A stretch of 17,821 nucleotides of DNA from JACCTH01 sp035250485 (GCA_035250485.1 DATFFB010000137.1:1-17821), one strand, 5' to 3'. Positions 1-7,637 are shown, counted from the stretch's first letter. Notes: generated by a model from the sequence alone, not told the origin. Made by a program: numbers and translations.

Positions 1-1428
1 GGGTACGAGCAGCAGCCCGATCATCAAGAACGATCCCATCTGCGCCAGCAATGCCAGGAGGCCCTGCTCGGTCGCCTGCGCAAAGACGTCGGTTCCCTCC
101 CGGGGCAGGCGGAGCGGGGCGATCACCGAGACGATGTTTCCAACTGCCAGCTGACAGCCGATGGCCGAGGCCGCCAGGGCGGGAACCATCAGGAGGGCGC
201 TCCAAGCGCCGCTGAACGTGGCAAGCAACGTCGACATGAAGATGGTCTCCACGACTAGACCAAGCCCGATGGCCAGATTCTTGCCATGCAGGAGATGCCG
301 GGGCTTGATGGGGAGGACGAATAGGTAGCTCGAGGCATTGCGCTCCCAGCCGAACTGATTGAGCGCGATCGGCAAGCCAACGAAAAGCACCATGGCGGGA
401 GCGAGCAGCGGCAGCCAGGCCGAGCGGCGGAAGATCGCCATCGAGTCGGTCCCGACCACCAGCACGGCCACCGCAAGCCCAACGAAGATCACCGTCCCGG
501 TCCAAACCAGGCGCTGGCGGGGATCGCGCACGAAGAATCGCAATTCCTTTCGCGCCAGCACTCGACGCTTGCCCCAGGGGCCCCGCTCGGCGAGCCCCCG
601 GCGATGACGAGCCCGATCGGGCCGAGGACTGTGGTCGGGAGTGACCAGCATCCAGCCCAGCAGACGATCCCAGGCATACGCCATCAGCGCGAGCCAGGAG
701 AGGGCCACGATGAGCATCAGGACGGCCCCGCCCCAGTCCCCGGCGGCGGCCTCGGTGGCTATCGATTGCGCGGCCACCGGGGGGATCAAAGCCGCGATCC
801 CGGAGATGCGGTTGGCCGCCAGGGCCCCTTCCATCCCGGCCGTGGCGATCTGCGAGGCGACGGTTTGATAGGCGGCGAAGGTGAAGAGTCCGATTCCGAT
901 CACGACCATGACAGCGACATCACGACCGCGACGAGATCGGAGGATGGAGGACACGAGGCTGGTGAACAGGTGCGCACCGACCGCCATCTGCGCCAACAGC
1001 ACCAGGCCGGCCACGACGGCAGCCAGGCGGGCCCAGCCCGAGAACATCCCGACGTTGACCGTAGCCGCGGTGGCCGGAACCAGGATGCTGGGCGAGATCA
1101 CGGAGGCGAAGACCAACCCGACCAAGAGCTTGGGCCGGGTGATTGGGAACACGGCGAGGCGGGCAGGATCGAGGGTCTCGTCCAAAGGGAAAATCACGAC
1201 CGGAAGCGTCACCCAGCCAATAAAGAAGGCCAGGGCCCCCCACAAAGCCAACTCGGATGCCAGCGAAGGCTCGAGGCGACCGAATTCGGTCGAATACGCG
1301 GTGGCGACTTTCCAGGCCAGCCATCCCATCAAGCCGAGGATGAGGGGAAACCCGATCCGCCTCTGCCGGTCTCGACGGAGTCCGTTCCAGGTGAGCCGGG
1401 CCTTTAGCCAGCCGAACTGCGCAACCAC
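1..1428 (-). CDS. ABC-2 type transporter permease (C-terminus cut by window edge)
   Basis: This is the membrane-spanning partner of the ATPase encoded just upstream on the same strand; together they would form an exporter of unknown substrate. The frame is open for 476 codons with no stop before the left edge. The N-terminus is amphipathic and Arg-rich (GWLKARLTWNGLRRDRQRR), followed by many long hydrophobic segments, e.g. around residues 25-45, with further ones through both halves. A cytoplasmic stretch with LARKELRFFVRDPRQR and then NQFGWERNASS, LPIKPRHLLHGKN matches the ABC-2 permease pattern in which an N-x-FG-x-(D/E)R motif precedes a 'GKN' segment. I chose GTG at 1428, which overlaps the ATPase 3' end by 25 nt, because GAGGG lies 6 nt upstream. 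Substrate is not predictable. Family call is solid; start is probable. Confidence 0.82.
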   Translation of the reverse strand, partial: MVAQFGWLKARLTWNGLRRDRQRRIGFPLILGLMGWLAWKVATAYSTEFGRLEPSLASELALWGALAFFIGWVTLPVVIFPLDETLDPARLAVFPITRPKLLVGLVFASVISPSILVPATAATVNVGMFSGWARLAAVVAGLVLLAQMAVGAHLFTSLVSSILRSRRGRDVAVMVVIGIGLFTFAAYQTVASQIATAGMEGALAANRISGIAALIPPVAAQSIATEAAAGDWGGAVLMLIVALSWLALMAYAWDRLLGWMLVTPDHSPRPDRARHRRGLAERGPWGKRRVLARKELRFFVRDPRQRLVWTGTVIFVGLAVAVLVVGTDSMAIFRRSAWLPLLAPAMVLFVGLPIALNQFGWERNASSYLFVLPIKPRHLLHGKNLAIGLGLVVETIFMSTLLATFSGAWSALLMVPALAASAIGCQLAVGNIVSVIAPLRLPREGTDVFAQATEQGLLALLAQMGSFLMIGLLLVP

Positions 1429-2222
1429 TCGAGACCCTCGGTAGAAGTCCCACCGCCCACGGCGAGGATGAAGGCGTCCTCGACCGAGGCGACGCCCATC
1501 CGCTCACAGAGCCCCGCCGGGGTATCTTCTATCAAGAGCCTCCCCTTCTGCATGATGCCGATGCGGGTACACAGTCGCTCGACGAGATACATCTCGTGAG
1601 AGGAGAAGACGATCGTCGCCCCCTGGCTGGTGTAGCGCCTGAGGAGGTCCTGGATGAGGCGGGCCGATACCGGATCGACGCCCTCGAAGGGCTCGTCGAG
1701 GAAAAGTACGGGTGGACGATGGATGATGGCGGCTGCCAGGGCAACCTTCTTTCGCATTCCCCGGGAGTAGTCGCCCACCAGCTTGCCTGCCGCCTCCGAG
1801 AGATCGAGCAGGCCGAGCAATTCCTGGCGCCGGGTCACGGTCTCCTCGCGGCTGAGACCGTGCATGGCAGCCGTGAAGTCGAGCAACTCGGCTCCGGTCA
1901 ACCGCTCATAAAGATTGAACTCTTCGGGCAGCACTCCGATTCGCTTCTTCACCTCGAGGGGCTGGCGCCAGGTGTCGAAGTCACCGATTCCGGCGGTGCC
2001 CCCATTTGGTCGTAGCAACCCCACGATCATCTTGATGGTGGTGGTCTTGCCGGCACCGTTCTGGCCGAGCAATCCATAGAACTCGCCCGGCTGGATGGCG
2101 AGATCGACCTGGTCGACTGCGGTTTCCTTCCCGAAGCGTCGCACCAGGCCCTGCGACCAGACCGCGGGGGCCGCCCTGCTGGCGGCCTCGGTGGGGACGG
2201 CATTGGATAGAGAGGCAGTCAT
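1404..2222 (-). CDS. ABC transporter ATP-binding protein (ABC-2 exporter family)
   Basis: Nucleotide-binding subunit of about 272 aa that would power the permease encoded immediately downstream. From ATG at 2222: Walker A GQNGAGKTTT at residues 53-62, the Q-loop region GVLPEEFNLYERLT near 96-109 (Glu where classical ABC ATPases have Gln, a frequent variant in this subfamily), signature YSRGMRKKVAL at 152-162, Walker B PVLFLDEPFEGVD at 171-183 and the H-loop SSHE at 207-210. A family-typical short tail (ASVEDAFI) follows. The frame is open further upstream to 2459, but that would run through the dnaX promoter and start on the other strand, and the family begins near residue 20 of the chosen protein, so the long form is rejected. 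A GTG at 2231 is an alternative start. No strong Shine-Dalgarno is visible. Confidence 0.9.
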   Translation of the reverse strand: MTASLSNAVPTEAASRAAPAVWSQGLVRRFGKETAVDQVDLAIQPGEFYGLLGQNGAGKTTTIKMIVGLLRPNGGTAGIGDFDTWRQPLEVKKRIGVLPEEFNLYERLTGAELLDFTAAMHGLSREETVTRRQELLGLLDLSEAAGKLVGDYSRGMRKKVALAAAIIHRPPVLFLDEPFEGVDPVSARLIQDLLRRYTSQGATIVFSSHEMYLVERLCTRIGIMQKGRLLIEDTPAGLCERMGVASVEDAFILAVGGGTSTEGLEWLRSSAG

Positions 2223-2290
2223 CAGGGACACCCAGGTGTATCGGCGCTTGCTTTCCGAAACGTTAGATCTCGAGGGGATCAAAGGATTCG

Positions 2291-2310
2291 GGCACTTTCT
2301 AGCCAGTGCC
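2291..2310. promoter_or_regulatory. Short inverted repeat upstream of dnaX (possible operator)
   Basis: GGCACT (2291-2296) and AGTGCC (2305-2310) form a perfect 6-bp inverted repeat with an 8-nt spacer inside the divergent ATPase/dnaX intergenic region, about 20 nt upstream of the proposed dnaX -10 box. Its size suits a dimeric regulator, but a 6-bp half-site is short and could be chance. No regulator is assigned. Confidence 0.25.
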
Positions 2311-2329
2311 GTTCGTCCCTTTGATGCCG

Positions 2330-2342
2330 TACGCTTCTCGGG
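2330..2342 (+). promoter_or_regulatory. Putative -10 box of dnaX, leaderless arrangement
   Basis: TACGCT at 2330-2335 fits the TAnnnT -10 pattern and sits 7 nt before the dnaX ATG, so transcription would begin at or next to the start codon. There is no Shine-Dalgarno before the ATG, which agrees with leaderless translation. No convincing -35 box is visible. The same hexamer precedes glpX by 6 nt. Confidence 0.45.
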
Positions 2343-4037
2343 ATGGCGTATCAGGCCCTCTATCGAAAGTATCGGCCCCAGTCGTGGGAGGACGTCGTCG
2401 GCCAAAGCCATGTGACCTCGACCCTGGCCCGCGAGATCACCGAGGGTCGGGTGGCGCACGCCTACCTATTTGCCGGGCCTCGAGGCACCGGCAAGACCAC
2501 CACCGCTCGGATCCTCGCCAAGGCGCTCAATTGCGAGCATCGCCTCGCTGATGGCTCGCCCGATAACGAGTGTCTCACGTGCCAGGGCATCACCGAAGGC
2601 TCCTCGCTCGACGTAATGGAACTCGACGCTGCCTCGCACAACTCGGTCGAAGACATCCGCGACATGCGGCTGTCGGTGTCGACGGTCGCCTCGGGTCCCA
2701 ACTCACGCCGCGTGTACATCCTCGACGAGGCCCACATGTTGTCGAAGGCGGCCGGCAACGCTCTCTTGAAAACCCTCGAAGAACCACCGCCCCACGTGAT
2801 CTTCGTTCTCGCCACCACCGAGCCCTACAAGCTCGCCGATACGATCCGCAGCCGCACTCAGCGCTTCGATTTCCATCCCGTGGGCACCGAGGCCCTCGCC
2901 GCCCATCTCGGGAGAATTGCCGACCTCGAGGGATACAAGACCAACGCCAAGGCCTTGGTGGCGTTGGCCCGTCATGCCGAAGGCTCAGCGCGGGACGCCC
3001 TCTCATTGTTGGAACAGGTGGCCGCCCTCGGCTCCGACACAGTCGATTTGACCGGTGTCCAGCGCGCCCTCGGCATGGCTGACACCGAGGCCTATACCGC
3101 TTTGGTCGAAGCCGTCGCCAAGGCTGATGCCCGAGCCGGTCTCGAGTTGGTGGCGGAGATGTCGGCCCGGGGGATCGACCTCCGCCGCTTCGTGGGCGAG
3201 GCGATCGGATTCTTTCGCGGGGTGTTTCTCGCCCACTACGCCCCCAATCTGAGCGAAGTTGCAGACGAGCCAGCGGAAGTATTGGAAGCCTGGAAAAGGG
3301 CGGCCAAGGTGGTCGGGCCGGCGGCAGTGTTACGTGCTGTCGATCTTCTAGGAGAAGCGCTGATCAAGCTCCGGGAGGGTCGCGAGGAGCGGCTGATGGT
3401 GGAGCTGGCGGTCATTCGCCTTACTCGTCCGGAGACCTCATCTGACCCTGACGCCTTGACCGCTCGCCTCGAGCGCCTCGAGCGCGGCTCGTCGCCGGCT
3501 TCTGTCGTTCCCCCCTCCTCGCCTGCGGCGGTACTCCCCCCTACAGGGGGAGAAACCCGGAGCACGCAGTTTCCTCCCCCCGAAGTAGGCGTTGGGGGAG
3601 GTGGCGCCGAAGGCGACGGAGGGGGCCAGGGCGGACTAACGATGGAGGCGGTGCAGAAGATCTGGCCGTCCCTTTTCGGGAGCCTGCGTCAGCTTCTGGG
3701 CCCCCGGCGCTGGGCTCTCTTTCGCGAGGCCGCCCCCGGCGACATCGAGGAAGGACGGCGCCTGATCCTCGACGTCTCTCAGGACTTTCATCTCGAGGGA
3801 TTGCGGACCGATCCGGTGGTCAGTGCTTTGGTAGCTACCCAGGCCGCTGACCTGCTGGGCTTTCCTATCGAAGTCGGTTTTCGCAAGACCGGTGCCTCGC
3901 CAGAGAGCGAGGAAGCCACAGTCGATGAAAGCGTGCTCGACAAAGACCGCCTGTTCGAGGCGCCCCCCGAGGCGATCGACCCCACTGCCCTGCTTGAAAA
4001 GGAGCTGGGAGCAACGCTCGTGATCGAAGACGACTAG
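2343..4037 (+). CDS. dnaX: DNA polymerase III subunit gamma/tau (clamp loader ATPase)
   Basis: AAA+ subunit of the clamp-loader complex that opens and loads the beta sliding clamp in the replisome. The 564-aa protein begins MAYQALYRKYRPQSWEDVVG, a typical start. Walker A is GPRGTGKT at 45-52, Walker B VYILDEAH at 124-131, sensor 1 VLATTE at 155-160, and the arginine-finger motif is SRTQRF at 170-175 (usually SRC). The zinc-module region has Cys64, Cys77 and Cys80, but the expected fourth Cys is Asp74. Domain III extends to about residue 365. Residues about 388-428 form a Pro/Gly-rich linker encoded by a palindromic repeat element, followed by a tau-like C-terminal domain (432-515) and an acidic tail. 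No A-rich slippery site for a frameshifted gamma form was seen. It leads the dnaX-ybaB-recR operon, with 24 nt before ybaB. Confidence 0.97.
   Translation: MAYQALYRKYRPQSWEDVVGQSHVTSTLAREITEGRVAHAYLFAGPRGTGKTTTARILAKALNCEHRLADGSPDNECLTCQGITEGSSLDVMELDAASHNSVEDIRDMRLSVSTVASGPNSRRVYILDEAHMLSKAAGNALLKTLEEPPPHVIFVLATTEPYKLADTIRSRTQRFDFHPVGTEALAAHLGRIADLEGYKTNAKALVALARHAEGSARDALSLLEQVAALGSDTVDLTGVQRALGMADTEAYTALVEAVAKADARAGLELVAEMSARGIDLRRFVGEAIGFFRGVFLAHYAPNLSEVADEPAEVLEAWKRAAKVVGPAAVLRAVDLLGEALIKLREGREERLMVELAVIRLTRPETSSDPDALTARLERLERGSSPASVVPPSSPAAVLPPTGGETRSTQFPPPEVGVGGGGAEGDGGGQGGLTMEAVQKIWPSLFGSLRQLLGPRRWALFREAAPGDIEEGRRLILDVSQDFHLEGLRTDPVVSALVATQAADLLGFPIEVGFRKTGASPESEEATVDESVLDKDRLFEAPPEAIDPTALLEKELGATLVIEDD
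3511..3625. repeat. Palindromic REP/MITE-like element inside the dnaX coding region
   Basis: The segment is a composite inverted repeat. The outer arms, 3511-3530 and about 3605-3625, are reverse complements at about 19 of 21 positions. Inside lie two hairpins: CTCCCCC/GGGGGAG at 3534-3540 and 3546-3552 with loop CTACA, and CTCCCCC/GGGGGAG at 3574-3580 and 3594-3600. It is read in frame as the Pro/Gly-rich DnaX linker without a stop. A related element with the same hairpin core and a GGGAGAAAC word occurs at 7001-7117. Mobility is an inference. Confidence 0.75.
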
Positions 4038-4061
4038 AGCGTTTGGGTACCCTCGCTGGAG

Positions 4062-4388
4062 ATGACCACCAACGACGGCCCGAACCTCGACCTCGGCTCG
4101 ATGCTCCGTCAAGCCCAGAAGATGTCTGAAGAGCTGGCCTCGCGACAGGCGGAGCTGGCGGGTCGCCGCTACGAGGGCAGCGCCGGTGGAGGAATGGTCA
4201 AGACCACCATCATTGGAGGCAAAATCGCTGCAATCGCGATCGACCCCTCAGTAACCGACGACGTCGAGATGCTGGCCGATCTCATCACCGTGGCCGTCAA
4301 CAGCGCCCTCGACGCCGCGGCCGCCGACAACGAAAAGGAAATGGGCGAACTCACCGGTGGCCTCGACCTCGGTGGCTTGCTGGGCTGA
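4062..4388 (+). CDS. ybaB: YbaB/EbfC family nucleoid-associated protein
   Basis: Small dimeric DNA-binding protein of 108 aa, of the family that co-occurs with dnaX and recR in many bacteria and is thought to bind DNA at or near repair and replication sites. Recognised from the N-terminal helix MLRQAQKMSEELASRQAEL (residues 14-32), the central sheet with VKTTIIGGKIAAIAIDPS, and the C-terminal helix with LITVAVNSALDAA. The first 13 residues are a non-conserved extension, and the tail GGLDLGGLLG is Gly/Leu-rich as in relatives. The chosen ATG has GGAG directly abutting it, too close for normal use; TACCCT at 4048-4053 lies 8 nt upstream, so an internal leaderless promoter is possible. recR follows after 2 nt. 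Confidence 0.93.
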   Translation: MTTNDGPNLDLGSMLRQAQKMSEELASRQAELAGRRYEGSAGGGMVKTTIIGGKIAAIAIDPSVTDDVEMLADLITVAVNSALDAAAADNEKEMGELTGGLDLGGLLG

Positions 4389-4390
4389 GA

Positions 4391-4984
4391 ATGTTCGAAG
4401 GCCCGCTTCAGCGCCTGATCGATGAGTTAGCCCGTCTTCCGGGTGTGGGAAGGAAGAGCGCACAACGAATGGCCTTCCACCTGCTGGGGGTCGAACGCGA
4501 GGACGCCCTCAGGCTGTCGTCTGCCATCGTCGACATGCGCGACCAGCTGCGTATTTGCAGCCGTTGCTACAACGTGACGGCCAGCGAGGAATGCTCGATC
4601 TGTCGTGATCCCAAGCGCGATCAGACGATCGTTTGCGTGGTCGAGCGGGCACAGGACATAGCCGTGATCGAACGGACCCAGGAGTTCCGCGGCCGTTACC
4701 ACGTGCTGGGTGGAGCCATCTCCCCCATTGGAGGCGTTGGTCCCAGCCAGCTTCGTATCGCAGAGCTAGGCAAGCGAATTGAAGACGAAGGGATCATGGA
4801 GCTGATCCTCGCCACCAATCCCACGGTCGAAGGCGACGTCACCGCCATGTACATCGCCCGTGAGATGAAACCGAGGGGGGTGCGGGTTACTCGGCTGGCG
4901 ATGGGCTTACCGGTGGGGGGTGACCTCGACTATGCCGATGAGCTGACTCTGGGCCGCGCCCTCGCCGGTCGCTCCGAGCTCTAG
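4391..4984 (+). CDS. recR: Recombination mediator protein RecR
   Basis: RecR works with RecO (and RecF) to load RecA on gapped single-stranded DNA. The 197-aa length is usual for the family. An N-terminal helix-hairpin-helix is seen at about residues 8-30 (LIDELARLPGVGRKSAQRMA). The zinc motif is complete with Cys56, Cys59, Cys68 and Cys71 (CSRC...CSIC). The TOPRIM domain spans about 79-172, starting IVCVVERAQD with Glu85, followed by the C-terminal LPVGGDLDYADELTL motif. It starts 2 nt after the ybaB stop, so it is translated from the dnaX operon, and its stop codon overlaps the convergent aldehyde dehydrogenase stop in a shared CTAG (4981-4984). Confidence 0.97.
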   Translation: MFEGPLQRLIDELARLPGVGRKSAQRMAFHLLGVEREDALRLSSAIVDMRDQLRICSRCYNVTASEECSICRDPKRDQTIVCVVERAQDIAVIERTQEFRGRYHVLGGAISPIGGVGPSQLRIAELGKRIEDEGIMELILATNPTVEGDVTAMYIAREMKPRGVRVTRLAMGLPVGGDLDYADELTLGRALAGRSEL

Positions 4985-6342
4985 GCCACCACCACCGTCT
5001 TCTGGTTGACGAACTCTTTGATTCCAAGGACCGATAACTCGCGCCCGTAGCCCGACGCCTTCACCCCTCCAAAGGGCAGACGGGGATCCGATGCCACCAG
5101 GGCGTTGACGAAGCAACAGCCCGCTTCGAGTCGGGTGGCGGCCAGGTGTTCGGCTCGTTCCACATCGGTTGAGAAAATTGCCGCCCCCAGCCCGAAGGAG
5201 GTGTCGTTGGCGACCCTCACCGCCTCTTCCTCCGACTCGACTGCAATGACCGCCGCCACCGGTCCGAAGAGCTCCTCTGAGTATGCAGCCATTCCCTCTT
5301 TGACTCCGGTCAGGACCGAAGCGGGGTAAAACGCGCCTGGTCCCTCCGGCACCTCCGCTCCCAGAAGCGGGCTGGCCCCCGCCTCGACCGTACGGGTCAC
5401 CTGCTGATGGAGCTCGTCGCGGAGGTCACGGCGGGCGAGCGGTCCGAGACGGGTTTCCTCCTCAAGCGGGTCGCCCAACTCATAGGCGGCCATCTCTTTG
5501 GTAAAGGCCTCAGTGAATGGATCGAGCACATCCTCGACGACGATGAAGCGTTTGGCGGCGATACAGCTCTGGCCGTTGTTGATGGTGCGACTCTGGGCGC
5601 AGATCGAGGCGGCCTTGTCAAGATCGGCATCGGCCAGGATGAGGTAGGGATCGCTACCCCCAAGCTCGAGGACCATTTTCTTGAGCAATGATCCGGCCTT
5701 GGCGGCGACGGCCCGTCCGGCAGGCTCGCTGCCCGTGAGCGTGGCCGCCACTATGCGAGGATCCTCGAGCACCTTCCCGACCCTTTCGGAGCCAATGAGC
5801 AGCGTCGAAAAGAGCCCGGCCGGAAATCCCGCTTCGTCGAGGATCTCGTCGATTTGGAGTGCGCAACCCGACACGTTGGAGGCGTGCTTGAGCACGCCCC
5901 CGTTCCCCGCCATCAAGGCAGGGGCGATAAAGCGGAAGACCTGCCAGAACGGAAAATTCCAGGGCATGACCGCCAGGACGACGCCGAGGGGTTCATGATG
6001 GATATAGCTCTTCGAACGCTCGGTCTCGACGGGCTGGTCGGCGAGCATCGCCTCTGCTTCGTCTGAGTAATAGCGACAAACCCAGGCGCATTTCTCAGCC
6101 TCGGCTCTTCCTGCCGCCACTGGCTTTCCCATTTCGATGGCCATCAGACGGGCGAGCTCGTCTTTGCGCTTCTCGAGGATCTCGCCCGCTCTTGACATCG
6201 CCTCGGCTCGCTCGGAGAAAGAGGTCTGCCGCCAATGGCGAAAGGCCCGATTGGCCGCCTCGAGACGGCGATCCACTTCCCGGTCGTCGTGTTCGGGATA
6301 CTCGGCGATCACCTCGCCGTTGGTGGGATTGATCGACTTCAT
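4981..6342 (-). CDS. NAD(P)-dependent succinate-semialdehyde dehydrogenase family aldehyde dehydrogenase
   Basis: This 453-aa enzyme closely resembles the Sad/YneI branch of aldehyde dehydrogenases, which oxidise succinate semialdehyde to succinate. Visible motifs are MPWNFPFW at 126-133 and LKHASN (Lys152) for cofactor binding, TLTGSEPAGR at 201-210, the general base Glu226 in LELGGSDPY, and the nucleophile Cys260 in NNGQSCIAAKRF, a wording typical of that branch. The C-terminus has PFGGVKASGYGRELS. It starts 9 nt after the HAD phosphatase stop and is probably co-transcribed with it. A TAGGTT box lies 6 nt before the ATG (overlapping the HAD stop), so a secondary leaderless promoter is conceivable. 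No GABA transaminase is adjacent, so the physiological aldehyde is uncertain. Confidence 0.92.
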   Translation of the reverse strand: MKSINPTNGEVIAEYPEHDDREVDRRLEAANRAFRHWRQTSFSERAEAMSRAGEILEKRKDELARLMAIEMGKPVAAGRAEAEKCAWVCRYYSDEAEAMLADQPVETERSKSYIHHEPLGVVLAVMPWNFPFWQVFRFIAPALMAGNGGVLKHASNVSGCALQIDEILDEAGFPAGLFSTLLIGSERVGKVLEDPRIVAATLTGSEPAGRAVAAKAGSLLKKMVLELGGSDPYLILADADLDKAASICAQSRTINNGQSCIAAKRFIVVEDVLDPFTEAFTKEMAAYELGDPLEEETRLGPLARRDLRDELHQQVTRTVEAGASPLLGAEVPEGPGAFYPASVLTGVKEGMAAYSEELFGPVAAVIAVESEEEAVRVANDTSFGLGAAIFSTDVERAEHLAATRLEAGCCFVNALVASDPRLPFGGVKASGYGRELSVLGIKEFVNQKTVVVA

Positions 6343-6351
6343 AGGCCAAAC

Positions 6352-6999
6352 CTAGTTGCCGAGGGCGAGTTCGACTGCGGCCCGAAGCGAGGAGACAACC
6401 GGCGCCCCGGTGGATTCGAGGTCGACTCGATGATGCGAACCGCCGTCGTAGAGGATGGGACGAGCGCCGACGTGCTGGGCGGCGGTGGCGTCGTCGGGGG
6501 TGTCGCCAATTACCACCACCCGTCTCGGGTCCTCGCCGGCCGTGAGCAGTCGCAGATGCCGCTCCAGGTATTGCGCTTTCGGGTCTCCGGGGCTTCCCTC
6601 AGAAAGGCCGTCGATGCGGTCGAAATAGGCCTCGATTCCGAGTTTCTTGACCAGGGGGAGGAGGTCGGGGTGAGGAAACATTGAGAGAAGAGATTGCGTG
6701 TTTCCCAAAAGCGCGGCCTGATCGAGGGCTTCACGGGCATCCTCGGTGAGGCGTGCCTTCACCAGTGCCCGGCGGTAGGCGTCGTGGAAGACGCGATCGA
6801 TCTCGGTCCATTCCTCTCCACTGAGCTCGCGGTCGAGAAGCTTGTCGTAGAAGTGCTTGACCGGCCTCGTGTAGTGCGATCGGTAGCCGTCGAGATCGAT
6901 CGGCGCCGCTCCCATCGTCGCCAGGCCTTCGTTGACGGAGGCAACCACGACCCCGAGATCGTCGAAAAGCGTCCCATTCCAGTCCCAAACGATGTGCAC
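6352..6999 (-). CDS. HAD-superfamily hydrolase (phosphoglycolate phosphatase-like)
   Basis: Cytosolic phosphatase of 215 aa with the four HAD motifs: I, WDWNGTLFDD (nucleophile Asp6); II, Ser106 in LLSMFPH; III, Lys141 in GDPKAQYL; IV, VVIGDTPDDA (Asp166, Asp169/170). A helical cap lies between motifs I and II (about 15-85). In motif I the second Asp of the usual DxD is Asn8, which would remove the standard general acid/base; the wording WDWNGTL also occurs in relatives, so this may be a subfamily trait. GTG at 6999 is the start, with GGGAG directly before it, and the palindromic repeat lies immediately upstream, so any promoter must lie in or beyond the repeat. Substrate is unknown; phosphoglycolate is only a family-level guess. 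Confidence 0.88.
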   Translation of the reverse strand: MHIVWDWNGTLFDDLGVVVASVNEGLATMGAAPIDLDGYRSHYTRPVKHFYDKLLDRELSGEEWTEIDRVFHDAYRRALVKARLTEDAREALDQAALLGNTQSLLSMFPHPDLLPLVKKLGIEAYFDRIDGLSEGSPGDPKAQYLERHLRLLTAGEDPRRVVVIGDTPDDATAAQHVGARPILYDGGSHHRVDLESTGAPVVSSLRAAVELALGN

Positions 7000-7000
7000 C

Positions 7001-7117
7001 TCCCTATTTCTCCCCCCTAACAGGGGGGAGAGCCGAGACCCCCCTCGGCCCTTCGGGCCACTCCCCCCAAGACTCGCTTCGCTCGTCGGAGGGAGAAACA
7101 GCCGGGAGGGGGGTGAG
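7001..7117. repeat. Palindromic GC-rich intergenic repeat (REP/MITE-like), second copy
   Basis: This fills the gap between the nitroreductase stop and the HAD gene start. It contains a perfect 9-bp hairpin TCTCCCCCC/GGGGGGAGA (7009-7017 and 7023-7031, loop TAACA), GGCCC/GGGCC (7047-7051 and 7055-7059), and CTCCCCCC/GGAGGGAG (7061-7068 and 7088-7095, one wobble pair). It shares the CTCCCCC-GGGGGAG core and the GGGAGAAAC word with 3511-3625. The strong stems could also act as a transcription barrier between the two minus-strand units. Confidence 0.72.
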
Positions 7118-7123
7118 GGTTGC

Positions 7124-7636
7124 TCAGTAGGAGTTCCAGTGGACGAATTCGTGGAGAGGCTTGCGCCCGCTCATTTGTGAGCGTCGGATCTCCGCCGCCG
7201 GATAGCCCATTGCCACTCCATATCGACAGACTTTCCCGTCGGGAATCCCCAGGACCCGGGCGGCGTCCTCGTGGCGGTGGAAGGTCACCGGACAGGTGGC
7301 GACGCCGATCGCCTTGGCCGCCAGCATCACGTTCTGGGCGAGTCGACCGATGTCGAATTCGTACCCGGCTCCCTCCTGAATCAGCGCGATAGCCATTGGT
7401 GCTCGGCGGAGAGGATCGGTGAAGTCGCCGGTTTCCGCCAGTCGCTCTTTCTGGTCTGGATCGGTGACGACAATCACAGACCAGCTTTGCCTGTTCTTGG
7501 ACGATCCCGTCCATCTTCCCGCCTCGAGGATGGCGTGGAGGTCGGGATCGGAAAGCGGACGGTTATCAAAGTCGCGCACTGCCCGCAGTAGGAGAACGTT
7601 GCGATAGGTTTCGGGAAGGTTCTTTGGTCCTGGCAT
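7124..7636 (-). CDS. Nitroreductase family protein (FMN-dependent oxidoreductase)
   Basis: A 170-aa member of the nitroreductase fold, normally an FMN-binding dimer that reduces nitro compounds, quinones or other substrates with NAD(P)H. The family features are the N-terminal LLLRAVRDFDNRPL (Arg residues contacting FMN phosphate), AGRWTGSSKNRQSW (residues near 40-55), the helix GRLAQNVMLAAKAIGVATCP and the loop YGVAMGYPA near the C-terminus. It is on the short side for the family. The ATG at 7636 comes 1 nt after the glpX stop, so translation is probably coupled. An upstream extension within glpX is possible in frame but has no family similarity and was not used. Substrate is not predictable. 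Confidence 0.88.
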   Translation of the reverse strand: MPGPKNLPETYRNVLLLRAVRDFDNRPLSDPDLHAILEAGRWTGSSKNRQSWSVIVVTDPDQKERLAETGDFTDPLRRAPMAIALIQEGAGYEFDIGRLAQNVMLAAKAIGVATCPVTFHRHEDAARVLGIPDGKVCRYGVAMGYPAAEIRRSQMSGRKPLHEFVHWNSY

Positions 7637-7637
7637 T

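Noticed and set aside
604..1444. Long plus-strand open frames (up to 267 codons) at the left end
   Set aside because: They lie antisense to the ABC-2 permease frame, are rich in Gly, Arg, Asp and His with no family motifs, and the minus-strand frame gives a coherent membrane protein with a ribosome site.
2223..2342. Signal recognition particle RNA upstream of dnaX
   Set aside because: This is a common location, but the conserved core words (GGTCAGG, GGAAGCAGCC type) are absent and the gap is only 120 nt.
2223..2459. N-terminal extension of the ABC ATPase to 351 aa
   Set aside because: It would cross the dnaX start and promoter, has no ABC similarity, and the ATPase fold is complete from 2222.
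2343..4037. Programmed -1 frameshift making a short gamma form of DnaX
   Set aside because: No A-AAA-AAG-like slippery heptamer with a following stem was found; only short A runs such as GGAAAAGGG near 3291.
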